From: Pyrrhosoma nymphula
Taxonomy: Eukaryota > Arthropoda > Insecta > Odonata > Coenagrionidae
Assembly: GCA_963573305.1 (NCBI GenBank)
Contig: OY754339.1
Span: forward strand, 11,641,941-11,705,940
DNA: 64,000 nt
Direction of reading: 5' to 3'
In this document: positions 33,220 to 44,668 of the stretch, one piece after another
Position numbering within the stretch: position 1 is the stretch's first letter
Layout: each line of letters begins with the position of its first letter
The notes under the pieces: generated by a model
The model's database searches: none
What the model saw: the letters and a program-made list of their open reading frames with translations, nothing else
Told to the model about the DNA's origin: nothing
Made by a program: the position numbers and the translations under genes

Positions 33220-33302
33220 GCTGCTCTTGTAAAAGGAGGAAAGAAGAAGATGAGGAGGAGGAGGAGTATAGCCCCCCCGACCCCGAGCGGAAGAATTCCG
33301 AG
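33220..33302 (+). CDS. Candidate orphan exon (Cys/Lys then poly-Glu)
   Basis: An acceptor (TTGCAG) precedes 33220 and a donor (GAG|GTGAGG) follows 33302. One frame is open and reads CSCKRRKEEDEEEEEYSPP then DPERKNSE. Two bases at the start complete a codon from an earlier exon. I do not recognise the protein, and no partner exons were found. It could be a chance open stretch in purine-rich DNA. Confidence 0.3.
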
Positions 33303-33825
33303 GTGAGGCAGATCTACCAGATTAATAACAAACATTTTTAATTTTCGAAGCATTTTATACTTCTTTAGTCTTGTCTCCTAAATTATTACATGTCTTTCTT
33401 AGTGCTGTTTTAATCATGCACCCCACTCGGGTACAGATATTAAGACCCAACAGTGCATTTTAATTCCGTTAACAGAAGCAACAACTAAAACCTTTAAAAA
33501 GAGAGAGAAAAGGTTACTTAAATGTGTTCAAAATCATCGTGTTACTGCTTTTCTTCTCTCTGTAATTGACTTCGGTATATATTCTTTGCATTTCTTCTGT
33601 CGCGTACCATTTTTATTGTAAACAAATATCAGTCATATTATTCAACGGATACTTTTCTTTTAAATGCGTCTTACTTTGTGTTACTCAATTGCTGAATTGC
33701 CCACATAATATTATGATCAGGGCATGATGGGAAGTAAGGATTAAAAGTAATCCATGTACCAATAGCGATTATTTTTTACTTCCTACTGGACTTGTAATCG
33801 TCGTTATCTATGCCTATTCTAATAT
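33303..33825. other. Intergenic stretch, no gene seen
   Basis: AT-rich; nothing recognised. Confidence 0.3.
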
Positions 33826-34684
33826 TGTAGCGCTATCGGGAGAAGGAGCAGATTTTCTCGCCGATAACACTCTTGAAAACACAAACTCTTTCCAAGCTCG
33901 GGTGAGAAAAATGAGGAAAACGAACGAAACACACGTATTATCAATCATAAACTTAACTTATCAATATATTTTACAAATCACAAAATAGAACCAAAACAAT
34001 TACAATAATTTACCCATAGGTCGAGTGCCAGGCGACCGTAATGAAAGTTTCCAGTCGGAAAATAGTTTAAGTTTAACAAGTACGAGAGGTTTAGCTTCTC
34101 TCTTAAGTACAAAAGTGACTTAGTCAGCAGGCTCACACAACGGTGTTACCCGGTCGGCGTCTCGGAAGCAATAGAGGGCGAGCTTAGACACGAGTCAGCT
34201 GAGGAGGGGGTCTGTCGACAAGGACGAAGGTGGAATGGGTAAGGTCAGGAGGTTGGCGATTGGTAGCCTTGGAGGGGAGGAAATAATGGGATGGGTGATA
34301 GATAGGGTGGCAGTTTTTAATTGGAGCGCCAGGAACTGTTTTCTGGCGTCGGCCGCAGAATACAGGATCACAACCTTTTTGCCTTGGTCAGGATGACCGC
34401 ATTTTTGGTATCCTTCCTCACTTCACTGGCTATAAAAACGGTGCAGGACCTGGCGAGGGAACGGCGCGGCTGAACGGCGCGGCTGAACGTCGTGGCAGAA
34501 GTCGCTGGCAGTAGTCGCTGCATTTTGTAGTCGTAGGCATTTTGGCCGTCGTTGGCGCACATGTCGTTAGCGCGCATGTCGTTCGGGCAAGTCCTTCGGC
34601 TAAGTCCGGAGGATAAACAGTCCGCAGAGGGGAAACTGTCCAAAGAGGGGAATTGACCAAAAAAAACAGGGGGGGAAATGCCAC
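33826..34684 (+). mobile_element. LTR-like repeat, copy 1
   Basis: The repeat starts TGTAGCGCTATCGGGAGAAG and ends GGGGGGGAAATGCCAC, with a TATA box (CTATAAAAACGG) at 34430. It matches 55360-56670 almost throughout. A 13-bp GAACGGCGCGGCT-type tandem repeat follows the TATA box. No internal retroelement genes flank it, so a solo LTR is the best guess. No clear target duplication was seen for this copy. Confidence 0.55.
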
Positions 34685-35798
34685 ATCCACTGTGAGAAAT
34701 CAGCACAGAATTGACTCCCGGATGGGGAATGATGATTGAATCAATGACACCTGTTCTCTTGCAAGAGAGACACTCACTGAATTCACAATGCCAGTTTATG
34801 GCTTAGAGGCAATTAACTGAACAATATTGCCAAGAAACTGAGCACACACACCCACAGACAAGAACCTCCTCTCCTTTCTGGACCACAAAGGTGGAACAGC
34901 TGATCATTCAGTGTAGAAGGATAATCACTAATAAACATGTTGAAGTTAATAACTCAGTTTAGTAACATTTCAGGTTCATACAATCTTTCAGTATGACACT
35001 GGTTCACACAGCCATAACCAACCATAGAGGGAGAGACACTCCTCGAAAGTTGCCAAAGTACAGGAAACATGAGAGCAGTATACCACAGCTGTGATTCCAG
35101 GCGACAGGTGAAGATTGCAGATAAACACATTAAACAATAGATTTTAAGTATTCAACAGCCTTCAAACAAATGATGAAAGTATATTCTGACTGTCACAAAC
35201 ATGGACCAGTAGAATGATATGATAGCATCTTTGATATCAATTATCATAAATAATTTGGATGTCCAGCTGGCAACATCCAACAAATGAGAAATAAATCTAA
35301 GTAACAAAAAACCAACACCGAGTAGACGAAACATCTGACTCGTCAGGTGTAATAAATTAACTAGAAAGAGAATATTGCATAAAACAATATCCTCTGGTAT
35401 GTGCCCCACATTAGTCCCACAATGTTGCAGACGTGGTAGATGGCCCGCCTGTAATCTTCCTTGACCGCAACCCGGGCAACCGCGACCATTTCAGGCTCGT
35501 TGCTGGCTAATGACCGTACTGAACGTTCATAATCATCAATCGATGTTCCACCATATTTAAACGTTTACTCCACTGGTTGTTCAGCGATTTAGAGGAGAGT
35601 AGGGGATACTCATGGCAATTGCTCCCAGGTGACAATAGAAAAGATGATAAATTCAAATGTGCAGGATGTGAGTGACAATAATTCCAAGGACGATATCACT
35701 TTGTCAGTGACTCCGAAAACTGAGATATGTAAGACTACGCGTAAATAGTAACTTGATATTCTGCAGAGGGCAAAATTTCGTTCATTCGACACTTAGAA
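34685..35798. other. Upstream region of tubulin; unassigned open frame on minus strand
   Basis: No gene was assigned. A minus-strand frame without Met is open over 35564-35361 and reads KYGGTSIDDYERSVRSLA.. with a codon-like pattern, ending at a stop. It may be an exon remnant or part of a transposon. The tubulin promoter should lie just left of 35799; I see no clear TATA box. Confidence 0.35.
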
Positions 35799-36046
35799 AT
35801 GCGGGAAATAGTCCATTTTCAATGTGGGCAATGCGGAAATCAAATTGGTTCTAAGGTTAAGTGAAAATGGATTCGTAAGCCTTCTATTTAGACTTCACGT
35901 GTAATATATATTTATTCTCGCTCGGTTCTTTTTACAGTTTTTGGAAGTCATATCAGATGAGCATGGAATTGATCCGACTGGAGCTTACCACGGCGACTAA
36001 GATCTTCAACTGGAACGAATGAAAGTGTATTACAACGAAGGGATAG

Positions 36047-38045
36047 GTAAGACAAATTTTATTGCTTCCATATATTTGATTATGCACAAAAGAAAAGTAA
36101 ATCCAAATTTGTGTCGGAATTAGGTCTTCAAAGCTCAATTAAGCTCCAAGCAACCTTGTTAAGGGTTTTAATCTTTTAAAGTGCATTTCATTCATCGCTG
36201 AAATGGCAAAGGTGAGCTTTCGTCTCGCCAGCGAAATTTCATTCTGCTAAAAACCCCCGTATCTCCGAATAGCCATCCAAATCAGAGGATTGTTTTCAAA
36301 TTTCCCTTGAAACATCACTTTGAATTTCTTATTGAATTCTTCCGGGACAGAATAACAGCTTAGTTTAAATGTTTCTTTAAAATTTACTTGCTATTAAAAT
36401 CGAAAGTAGAGATCTGAGTATTTATCTCTTTGTAATATCTGAGCTTAATGTATAAAATTCCGTTGTATGTAACACAAGAAGCTCGAATCATTTCGTTGTT
36501 TTCAAATACTTGTGCGTGGGTTATCTGAATACTGGATATTTTCTTTGCTCGACACAACTAGCCTTTAATCAATGCATAAATGCATATTACGCACTTGTGT
36601 ATAATCTGTGCGTTTCCTTATTTCAACATTCTATGATTTAATTAACTGTTTGTACTCGTGATTACCTTAGTAGATTACTTCCGACGTAATGTGAATTAAG
36701 GGGGAGAATGAAAATGGAAGTCAGTGAAAGCAACCGATGCCGAAGCTAATGATTTGCAAGTACCGTTAGGTATCAACGGTATCGATAATAGACCGAGGGC
36801 AGGCTGGAAGATTTGTAATCGATATAATAAAAAGGATTTATGGAGCAACAGGGAACTGTTTTTACCGCTTGATGAGTGGAATAAGGAATGTAAAATAATT
36901 TCTTAATTGAAGGGAAATAAGTTACCGTGAAGTATGTTACAGATAGTTCACAAAAGTTTTTCAAAAAAGAGGTTTTGGAGGCTAGAACACACTTTCATAT
37001 GCCGCGAATCCCTCATCAAAATGAACACCTCAGATTGCAAGTACTAGTAGTAGTACGTACTACGAAAGTTATTGCAATTTGACCATTTAGTGCAAAGTAA
37101 TTAGGATTAAATAATACACAGGCCGGTTTTTTCCCATGAATATAATTCTCGTAGGGTGGAATGATCTTACCGCCAAGTAGATGAGAAGATACCGCGTAAT
37201 ATGTATTACCCAGTGTGATAATATACAACTATACCTCATTTGAGGCAGCACAAGGGCGTGTGGCAGGGGTTTCATGTGGCCAGCCGTTTCTATGAATGAG
37301 AAAGTGTGTGATGCATATTTTACCATACTGTATTGAAATCAATGGGAGCTTTTCCTTCATTCTGTAAATGTCATGTATTGTGTGAGAGAAATGTATAAAT
37401 ATACCTTCGACTTCTCCTGTAAAATAACTCCTATTTTATACGAGAGATCGAGTCTACCGAGGCACCGAGGAAACTTAGTATACCGCTCAATGCCATAATT
37501 AAACGGGGGTCCCCAACACATTTCAATCTTGAGTAAAGTAAAAGTAAGTTTAAATACCTCAGGTTACCTACTTTCTTCTTGTTGAGATGGACCACATCCT
37601 AATAATAGGTCTTTGTTAGTTTTTCCCCGGATTTCCTTTTTATTTTTCCTTTTTGCCATTATTATATGCTTACAAATCTGGCGGCTCTTGTTTTAAAGTC
37701 ATACAATTCTTAAAACAAATCATTCTCTGGTAAGTCCCAAATAGTTTCTGCATGTTCTAAATGTGGCTATGCTAATGTAATAAAATACCTCTTTCTCTGT
37801 CTCATTTCCTTTCCACAAAACACGTTTTATGACCCCAAGTTTTATCCATGCTTACCCGTAAATGTCTTTGAGACAAACTGGAGCAGGTAGAACCATTTCA
37901 TTACATGGTTAGTATGTTGGAGGAAATGGCATAGGGGTAAATAAATATATTAGAAGAAGAACTGTGTTAGCGATGTAGGTGTTCACTTATAAAATGAATC
38001 TGATGAAGAGGACCCGGGTAAAATGTGAAGACTATTAGTCTTAAC
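36047..38045. other. Tubulin intron 2, left part
   Basis: Mostly AT-rich DNA. Near 36210-36240 it carries a third copy of the GGTGAGCTTTCGTCTCGCC repeat. No exon was seen. Confidence 0.4.
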
Positions 38046-38110
38046 CAGTGGCGTAGCCAGGTTTTGGGTCTAGGGAGGGGGGACAAACTTTTTAGAGGGC
38101 GGCCACTTAT
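38046..38110 (+). mobile_element. hAT-like terminus (CAGTGGCGTAGCCAGG)
   Basis: CAGTGGCGTAGCCAGG followed by a G-rich stretch is a common start of hAT-type elements. No right end was found, so it is a fragment. Confidence 0.4.
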
Positions 38111-38215
38111 AAATTCGCCAGTTTTCTTAACTTTACGTACTGTTATATACTTTAACTGTATTATTGTCGGAATGAAAAAACTTTGTAAATTTCACATGAG
38201 TAAGTTTAATACGAC

Positions 38216-38244
38216 CAGTTTCATCGCTTGAGCGACATCTTCAG
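38216..38244 (-). ncRNA. Hammerhead-like core motif
   Basis: On the minus strand CTGAAGA is followed by TGTCGCTCAAGCGAT, which can pair as TCGC/GCGA, and then GAAAC. It has the same layout as the motifs at 21422 and 32045. It probably marks a Penelope-like end fragment. Confidence 0.35.
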
Positions 38245-39470
38245 GTACAAATACAAGGAAATCACATCTTTAAATACGCTAGGAACAATTGACAATTATT
38301 ATTAGAACGGGAGAATCTCCGATTTTCAATTATTACATGAATGACGCAGATGCATTACATAGGTATAATATACATAAGTTACCTCGCCGCTTTCATTCCC
38401 CGAATTTCAGCTCCTACAAAATGAGTATTTTTACTCATATAGTCGGCCACCATAACGGCATCTACAGCCGGAAGGTTGTCAGATTGCCCTTTGGAGTAGC
38501 CAGTAATCATTATTTACCAATATAAGTAAAATACTCGAGCCACAAAAGGAATTATACTACGAACCACCAAGCAAGATAGCACTTCCCAAGGGACGCAGAC
38601 GACACTTGTGATGCTTTCGAGTGGTTCTACGTCACGCGGGCTGAGAGCCAATCAAAAGCTTTTATTCATTTTCAGAAACTTTAATGCAAATGTTTTAATG
38701 TTTACGCTGATTTTTCGGTATTTTCATTCTTATTTTCAAATTCTGCAGTCAAAAATTAGTGGAATCACATTAATTTTATTACTTTTCAATTTTTTTGCAA
38801 CTACCCCATTGGGGGCGGAAGGCTGGACAAGGGGATGAGTGAGGTAGAGGGGGAAGTGGGTAGTTTATTGGGAACGAAGGGAGGTGGGGGGGGGGAGGGG
38901 AAACCCGGGAAGAGAAAGGCTAGGAAAAGGGTGCGGTGTGCGATGAAACTGGTCTTCAAATTTTACGCGACTCTTCGCCAGCTGGCGACTCCTCGCGCAT
39001 GTGTATGGTAGAAGCCTCGTCGCTGAGGAAATACGAGACAATAGAAAAATATTACTTGTTCTGACAATTAAGTGGAATTTTCGTATTTTTATTTTGTAAA
39101 AGGTTGGTGAAGAGGTTTTACGTTTTGATAATTTATCGTAGAACCAAGGTGACATGCGCCGATGGACTTAGTTTCTAAACTTGTAGCGATGAGTAATGCA
39201 ATCACTGAAAGTTTTGACTCGATATCTATTGTAGTTTCTTGCCCAGAGTATTTCTATGCAAAAGGCCGTCGCGTCGGCGAGGCATTCCGTTCGTTTTAGC
39301 CGATTCTTTGGGATCGCTGCTTTGAGCATTCGTACGCGGCGCGCACTGAGCTAAGAACCAATTTATGGGATAGGACGCCAACAGCCAATCGCTGCCCTTC
39401 TACTGTGAGCAGCTGGGCTAAGAGAAACTCTCCAGTGCACAGAAACTCTGCGACCACTATAATAGGAGGC
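38245..39470. other. Tubulin intron 2, no recognised feature
   Basis: AT-rich DNA with a G-rich patch near 38820-38930. No coding signature was found. Confidence 0.3.
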
Positions 39471-39960
39471 GTTTGAGATGTGGGTGTGGATAAGAATGGA
39501 GAAAATGCGATTGATGAAAGAGAAGAGGAACGGGAGATAGTGTTTGACATAGTGGGTGAAGAGATTAGAAGGCAGAGTCGGCGGTTAGACTTGGTCAGAG
39601 GTCAGCAAACTCGACACAAATAGCTATTCTCCAAATATGAAAATAAGTGACGAGCTAGCGAAGATAGAATGAAAGTTGTTTGAAAAACTCGTTGGATTCG
39701 TTAAAAAGAACATAACAGTAAAGCTGGCCTTGCGCGAGCTACCGACAACATCCACGAGAGCTACCGCGGCAGCTCCTGAACGAGGGTTTTCCGGCCTTAG
39801 AATAGGTAACGAGGAGCGAGGGGATGTTAGAAGCCATGATCGAGGGAAGGATGATGGGTAAGCGGGGAAGTGGGAGAAAAAATAGGCTTTATGGACTTGA
39901 TGAATAGAGGTAGGACGCATGTCGAGCAGAAGAAGGATGATTGAATGGGCCTGATACAAA
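39471..39960 (+). pseudogene. RTE-like LINE 3' fragment (copy E), interrupted
   Basis: The DNA at 39471-39585 is homologous to the FEMWVWRRMEKV..NEEVLDMVGEE region of copy B, and 39830-39960 to the GRMLGKRGRGRK..GFMDGM region. About 230 bp of unrelated DNA lies between. The copy is on the plus strand, opposite to copies A-D, and is followed closely by the 5S-like sequence. Confidence 0.65.
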
Positions 39961-39987
39961 CCAGCGTAGAAGTAGCAGCTTCCGGGA

Positions 39988-40101
39988 TACGGCCTGCAAC
40001 GATGGAAACACCGGTTCCCGATTAGACACCAAAGTTAAGCATCGTTGGGCTCGGCTCGATTTTGGAAGGGTGATCCACTGATTCGTCCGAATTCTGTTGC
40101 C
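39988..40101 (+). pseudogene. 5S rRNA-like sequence, degenerate
   Basis: The run CACCGGTTCCCG, then CACCAAAGTTAAGCATCGTT, then GGGCTCGGCT, GGAAGGGTGATCC and CTGTTGCC follows the 5S rRNA order (stem-loop B, box A AAGTTAAGC, box C GGATGGGTGACC, 3' end). Several changes in box C and the stems suggest a pseudogene or a 5S-derived SINE head. Confidence 0.7.
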
Positions 40102-41109
40102 CTTGACTACACGTGGCAGGCAATATGTGAAAAATGACCTTAGCCGTCGAAGCACGTTTAGCAAAAATACTTCTAGTACCCGTTTCTATTTAAACTTACC
40201 CCTTAACAAGTAGATCTCGGTAAATTTTGATTATGTGAAATGGATTTTCCCCCATACGCTTACAAGAACGCAGAAAGATTTAACTCGCAAAATAAATGAA
40301 ATAAAATGAAATCCACATATTTCGTTTTAAAATGCTACGAGCAAACAGTGTGATAAAGGTAATGTAAAGACTAGGTTGTAATCCGCTATAAAAGACTGAG
40401 GCTACACGCTAGGCATAAGTTACGTTAGCAATTCAGAACATGCGAGTTTCAGTACGACAAGGAAGATATACTATGTATAGAATTGATAGAAGCTCAAAAA
40501 TTAGAAAGATATATACTTCCGTATAGATATAAAAGTTTACTTTTTGCAGGCACCATTAGTGACTATAACAACATACACAGTGCGTGACACTGCGACACGC
40601 CGTTTTCATGCAATTCATCTTTGTCCTTTCCCTCTTCTTATTCCCTTCTCTTGGCCGTTGGCGGCCCCAAGGGTGTAGAGGCAATTGTTCCCACCCCCCA
40701 AAACAAGGCGAATTTGTCCTAAACCTTAAATTAAAAGCCTACATTATTTTGTCGCATTTTTGCTGCTGAAGTTTTGGTTTTTTTACTTTTATCCACTTAA
40801 ATTTTATGCAAACCAAAACTGTTTTTAAAACCACAAGCTAAATGCGAATGTAAATTAAAACAATATTGGAATTAGTCGAAACTTGGTGGTAATCTAAAAG
40901 GGAAATATACATTTAGTAAATAACTATCAAGGCAAGCTTTTGCTTCGAAACCACTGATAACGTGTCATTTTGCACATAGTTTGTTATGAATTTCCAGGAC
41001 GAAACTCACGAACTCCCTTTTTCCTGGGGGGTATTCCATACCCCAAGAACCGCTGGTACCCCGCACCCGAACCTCTGGTCTGGAGCCGCCCCTGCTCTTT
41101 ACATCACTG
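40102..41109. other. Tubulin intron 2, no recognised feature
   Basis: No gene or clear repeat. Confidence 0.3.
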
Positions 41110-41165
41110 TTGTCCTAATACCCCCTGTCCCACGTCTCGCAGGGTAGTAAGTAGATGAGTAGAAT
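41110..41165 (+). mobile_element. CR1-like LINE 3'-end fragment
   Basis: TTGTCCTAATACCCCCTGTC and AGGGTAGTAAGTAGATGAGT match the 3' UTR of the first LINE (5004-5062) at a lower identity. It is an extremely 5'-truncated insertion of the same or a sister family. Confidence 0.65.
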
Positions 41166-41939
41166 AGGTGGGTTGGTCAATAAAACGATCCGGGCGTTGC
41201 GCCAATCCAATAGGTCCGAGGAGCGATTCAGCGTGGCTGCCGATGGCTTGCGTCATTGAATTATAATTTGAAGAATTTTAAATTCAGCAGTATCGCCCAG
41301 CGTGCCCGAAAAGTCCCTTTAAATGTTTTTGCTGCAGGCAATGAGTGCCAACATCCCGGCTCATGGTATGCGTCCATTTAAATCCAGCGGATAAAGGTTA
41401 AATTTACCTGGAAGGCGTAAGAGGTGGCTGTTTGTAAATAAAGGGCGAGAGTATTAATCCTCAACCCTTAGTTCCTTATCCTTAAATACGATTAAAAAAC
41501 GAGAAAATCTGAACAATAATAAGAATGTGTAAGCGTTTTTTTATTTTTATCAAGAGAAAACACGACTTTATGTTAACTGATGTTCGTGTCCTTTTAGGGT
41601 CAGGGGGAGGTGGAGTCTGCGGGGAAATGGTGGGCGGGATATCCGCTATTAATTTAATATAACCATTAATGTACCCCTGTACTAAAATGCTTTCGAACCT
41701 GTTATAGATTGTACGGACTGATGTCACATTTCATCCAGACAGCTTTTTTTAAAACTTCTAATAACTACCCCTTACCTAAATCTCTTCTACCACATTCACC
41801 CATAACTTTCTTACTATACCCCTTCCTCTCACACAATTCACTCCTAAATCAAATCTGTTTCATTAATTGACCCTAATCCATTCTCTATTCCGTGACTAAA
41901 CCAAAAAATGGCACTCATTTTACATATGTATGTCATTTA
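41166..41939. other. Tubulin intron 2, no recognised feature
   Basis: No gene or clear repeat. Confidence 0.3.
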
Positions 41940-42345
41940 AGGGCTATCAATAATCTACGTAGTCACCAAAAAGGGGTGGGGGGTACAAGGGTTGTCAACG
42001 AAGGTCCACATTTGGGGGTGGGGGGGATGTCTATGTAGACGATGGTCGATATGATGTGGCGAGAGTGACATTGCCATGGCACAATCAGTGTTGTGAAAGG
42101 TTGCAAGGATGTTGCATCAGTGTCCGGTTTCCTTAAAATCAACCTTCAATTGCTGATAGTCCATGACAATGAATTAATAACCCGTTTCACAGCTTTTTCC
42201 CCAAAAAAAAGAAAAGCCTTCGTGGACAACATGGAGGTACGAGGGTGGGTGGGGGGTCCGGATGAAGTCTGCGAGTGTCGACGATGGGAGGTGGGGGGGT
42301 AAAAAAGTGGCCTATTTTTGTCTACGTGGATTATGGAAAGTCCCT
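41940..42345. mobile_element. MITE with AGGG..CTACGTAG termini and TA duplication
   Basis: The left end reads AGGGCTATCAATAATCTACG and the right end, inward, AGGGACTTTCCATAATCCAC then GTAG. TA flanks both sides (41938-41939, 42346-42347). The short non-coding body is G-rich. Termini of this type suggest the ISL2EU/KDZ group, but that is uncertain. Confidence 0.6.
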
Positions 42346-43007
42346 TACCAGAGCTCAAGACAGATTACACAGTGGTCAAATGCCGTGGGTAAATGATGAA
42401 ATACAACAGATGCCATGCTTCCTTTAAAATTGGTAATTTTCCCGTAAAAGTAATGATGATCCACATGTCAAACACTCTTGTAATGATCAGAGACTTAATA
42501 GAGCAGACAACAAATCCTAAGATACATTGGAAATAGTGAATTTGATTAAAGCACAAAATAGGCAAATGCTCTTTCAAATATTGATTCCATCTGGAAACAT
42601 TATTACTGAATTTTCAATGTTAGCATCCAAATTTCTGGATTTTATCTCACAATCTGAATCATCTTTACACTGAATCAATACAAACTTCGTTACTTTCACA
42701 AATTGCATTTATCTGCATTGACTTCACTAATTGTAAAATATAAAGTTTAAGTGAAGCTTGATACCATATTTTATCCCATTCACTGCTATGCACGCATTTA
42801 TTCATTCGGCCAGAGCAGTGCTGCCAGCACTACACATGCATATACGCCTTTGGTTGGAGCATTGACAACAGTGCTACGCATGCATGTATGCGCAATTTAC
42901 ATGCAAATGAGTTTGAATACCAAAAAATTATGCGCACTGGGGTATTTAAATGCCCAGCAGTGTTGCCTGCTACAGTTAAGTGCTCTTTGGGATGAAGCTT
43001 AGCAGTG
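42346..43007. other. Tubulin intron 2, no recognised feature
   Basis: AT-rich. A few ATGCAT-type short repeats lie near 42830-42900. No exon. Confidence 0.3.
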
Positions 43008-43206
43008 AATTCATTCATTCATTACAGTAATATTCCAGTTAGAGGTAGGTTGTGATGAAAGTCAGAGGATATCCAATAGACTCTTAAACGTGCCGTGCCC
43101 TTTCTACCTCTAGTATTTCTTTCTTCATCTCAGCATAAGTCCTACCTTTCTTCATCCCGTCCATAAAACCGATTCTCTTCCTCCCCTTCCCCGCTTACCC
43201 AACATA
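43008..43206 (-). mobile_element. RTE-like LINE 3' end, copy C, in tubulin intron 2
   Basis: Begins with ATTC repeats and ATTACAGTAATATTCCAGTT and continues with the copy A/B 3' region up to CGCTTACCCAACAT, then stops. It is a 5'-truncated insertion of about 200 bp that ends about 200 bp before tubulin exon 3. Confidence 0.85.
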
Positions 43207-44668
43207 GGTTAAGAAATTAATATATTATTTAATCATTTTTAATACCTATGATATTGACTATGCTTCCAAGTATTCCTACATGCAAAAAAATATTGAGGAT
43301 ATTGTTGAATTACGGTGGAATATGAAGTAGTTATCAAAAGTGTACTCTTGAGAACTGTTTGGCTAATACAATAAGATATTAACTGCAACTTCTTATTTTC
43401 AGGAGGAAAATATGTTCCAAGAGCAGTACTTATTGATTTAGAGCCAGGAACTATGGACTCAGTAAGGGCAGGGCCATTTGGGCAATTATTCAGACCAGAT
43501 AATTTTGTATTTGATCAGAGAGGGGCGGGAAATAACTGGGCCAAAGGACACTACACAGAAGGAGCGGAGTTGGTGGATTCAGTGCTGGATGTCCTGAGGA
43601 AGGAAGCTGAGAACTGTGACTACCTCCAAGGATTTCAGCTGACACACTCACTTGGAGAAGGGACAGGATCAGGCATGGGACCTCTACTTATCTCCAAAAT
43701 AAGGGAAGAGTACCCAGATAGGATCATGAACACCTTCAACGTTGTCCCTTCACCAAAGGTAAATTTACCCTTACTTGAAGAAATAATGGCTCATCTTAAA
43801 ATAGTTCCTTCATTGATAGGATTGAACATTGATTATCATATTATTGCAGGTGTCAGATACTGTAGTAGAACCCTACAGTGCCACCTTATCCGTACATCAG
43901 CTCTTTGAAAACACGGATGAGACTTATTGCATTGATGATGAAGCTCTTTATGACATCTGCTTCCGAACTCTGAAGCTGACCACTCCAGCATATTGGGACC
44001 TCAATCATCTTGTATCAGCAACAATGTCTGGGGATATTACGTGTTTCAGATTTCCTGGACAACTTAATGCTGGCCTAGGCAATCTTGCAGTAAACATGGT
44101 TCATTTCCCAGGACTTCACTTTTTCATGCAAGGCTTTTCTCCACTCACAGCCCGTGGATCACAATCATATAGAGCCCTCACTGTTCCTGAGCTGACCCAG
44201 CAAATTTTAGACTCAAAAAATATGATTGCTGCATGTGACCCTCGCCATGGTCATTATTTGACAGTGGCAGCAGATTTCAGGGGGCGAATGTCAATGAAAG
44301 AGGTCGATGAGCAGATGCTAAATGTTCAGAATAAAAACAGTAGGTACTTTGTAGAGTGGATTCCAAACAATGTGAACACAGCTGTCTGTGACATTCCACC
44401 TCGAGGTCTCAAAATGTCAGCCACGTTCATAGGTAGTTCCACAGCCATTCAGGAACTGTTTAAGAGAGCATCCGAACAATTTACTGCTATGTTCAGGAGG
44501 AAGGCTTTCCTTCACTGGTACTACGGAGAGGGGATGGATGAAATGGAGTTCACAGAAGCTGAGTCAAACATGAATGACCTTGTTTCTGAGTATCAACAGT
44601 ATCAAGAGGCAACAGTGGATGATGAAGGTGAATTTGATGAGGAAGAGGGGGAGGTCGATGAGACTTAA

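Larger units (their letters stand above)
35799..44668 (+). pseudogene. Beta-tubulin, four exons, with nonsense codon in exon 2
   Basis: Exons are 35799-35855, 35938-36046, 43403-43758 and 43850-44668, giving 446 codons. The intron positions after codon 19 and within codon 56 match those classic for animal beta-tubulins, and all borders are GT/AG. The protein ends with the acidic tail EEEGEVDET. MREIVHF autoregulatory start, SPKVSDTVVEPY and AVCDIPPRGLKM blocks are clear. Oddities: TAA at 35998-36000 replaces Ser40; Trp21 is Leu; the GTP-binding GGGTGSG is GEGTGSG; YGDLNHL is YWDLNHL; PFPRLHFFMPGF is HFPGLHFFMQGF; a basic RK pair after NADL is lost. Exons 3-4 (392 codons) are otherwise open. 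It is best read as a recently disabled or strongly diverged paralogue that arose by DNA duplication, not retroposition. Intron 2 (7.4 kb) is full of transposon pieces. AATAAA lies at 44890 and 44914. Confidence 0.85.

Noticed and set aside
33826..34684. A full LTR retrotransposon between the two LTR-like copies
   Set aside because: The copies are 21 kb apart, the second is flanked by its own AAAGT duplication, and no gag or pol frames lie between them.
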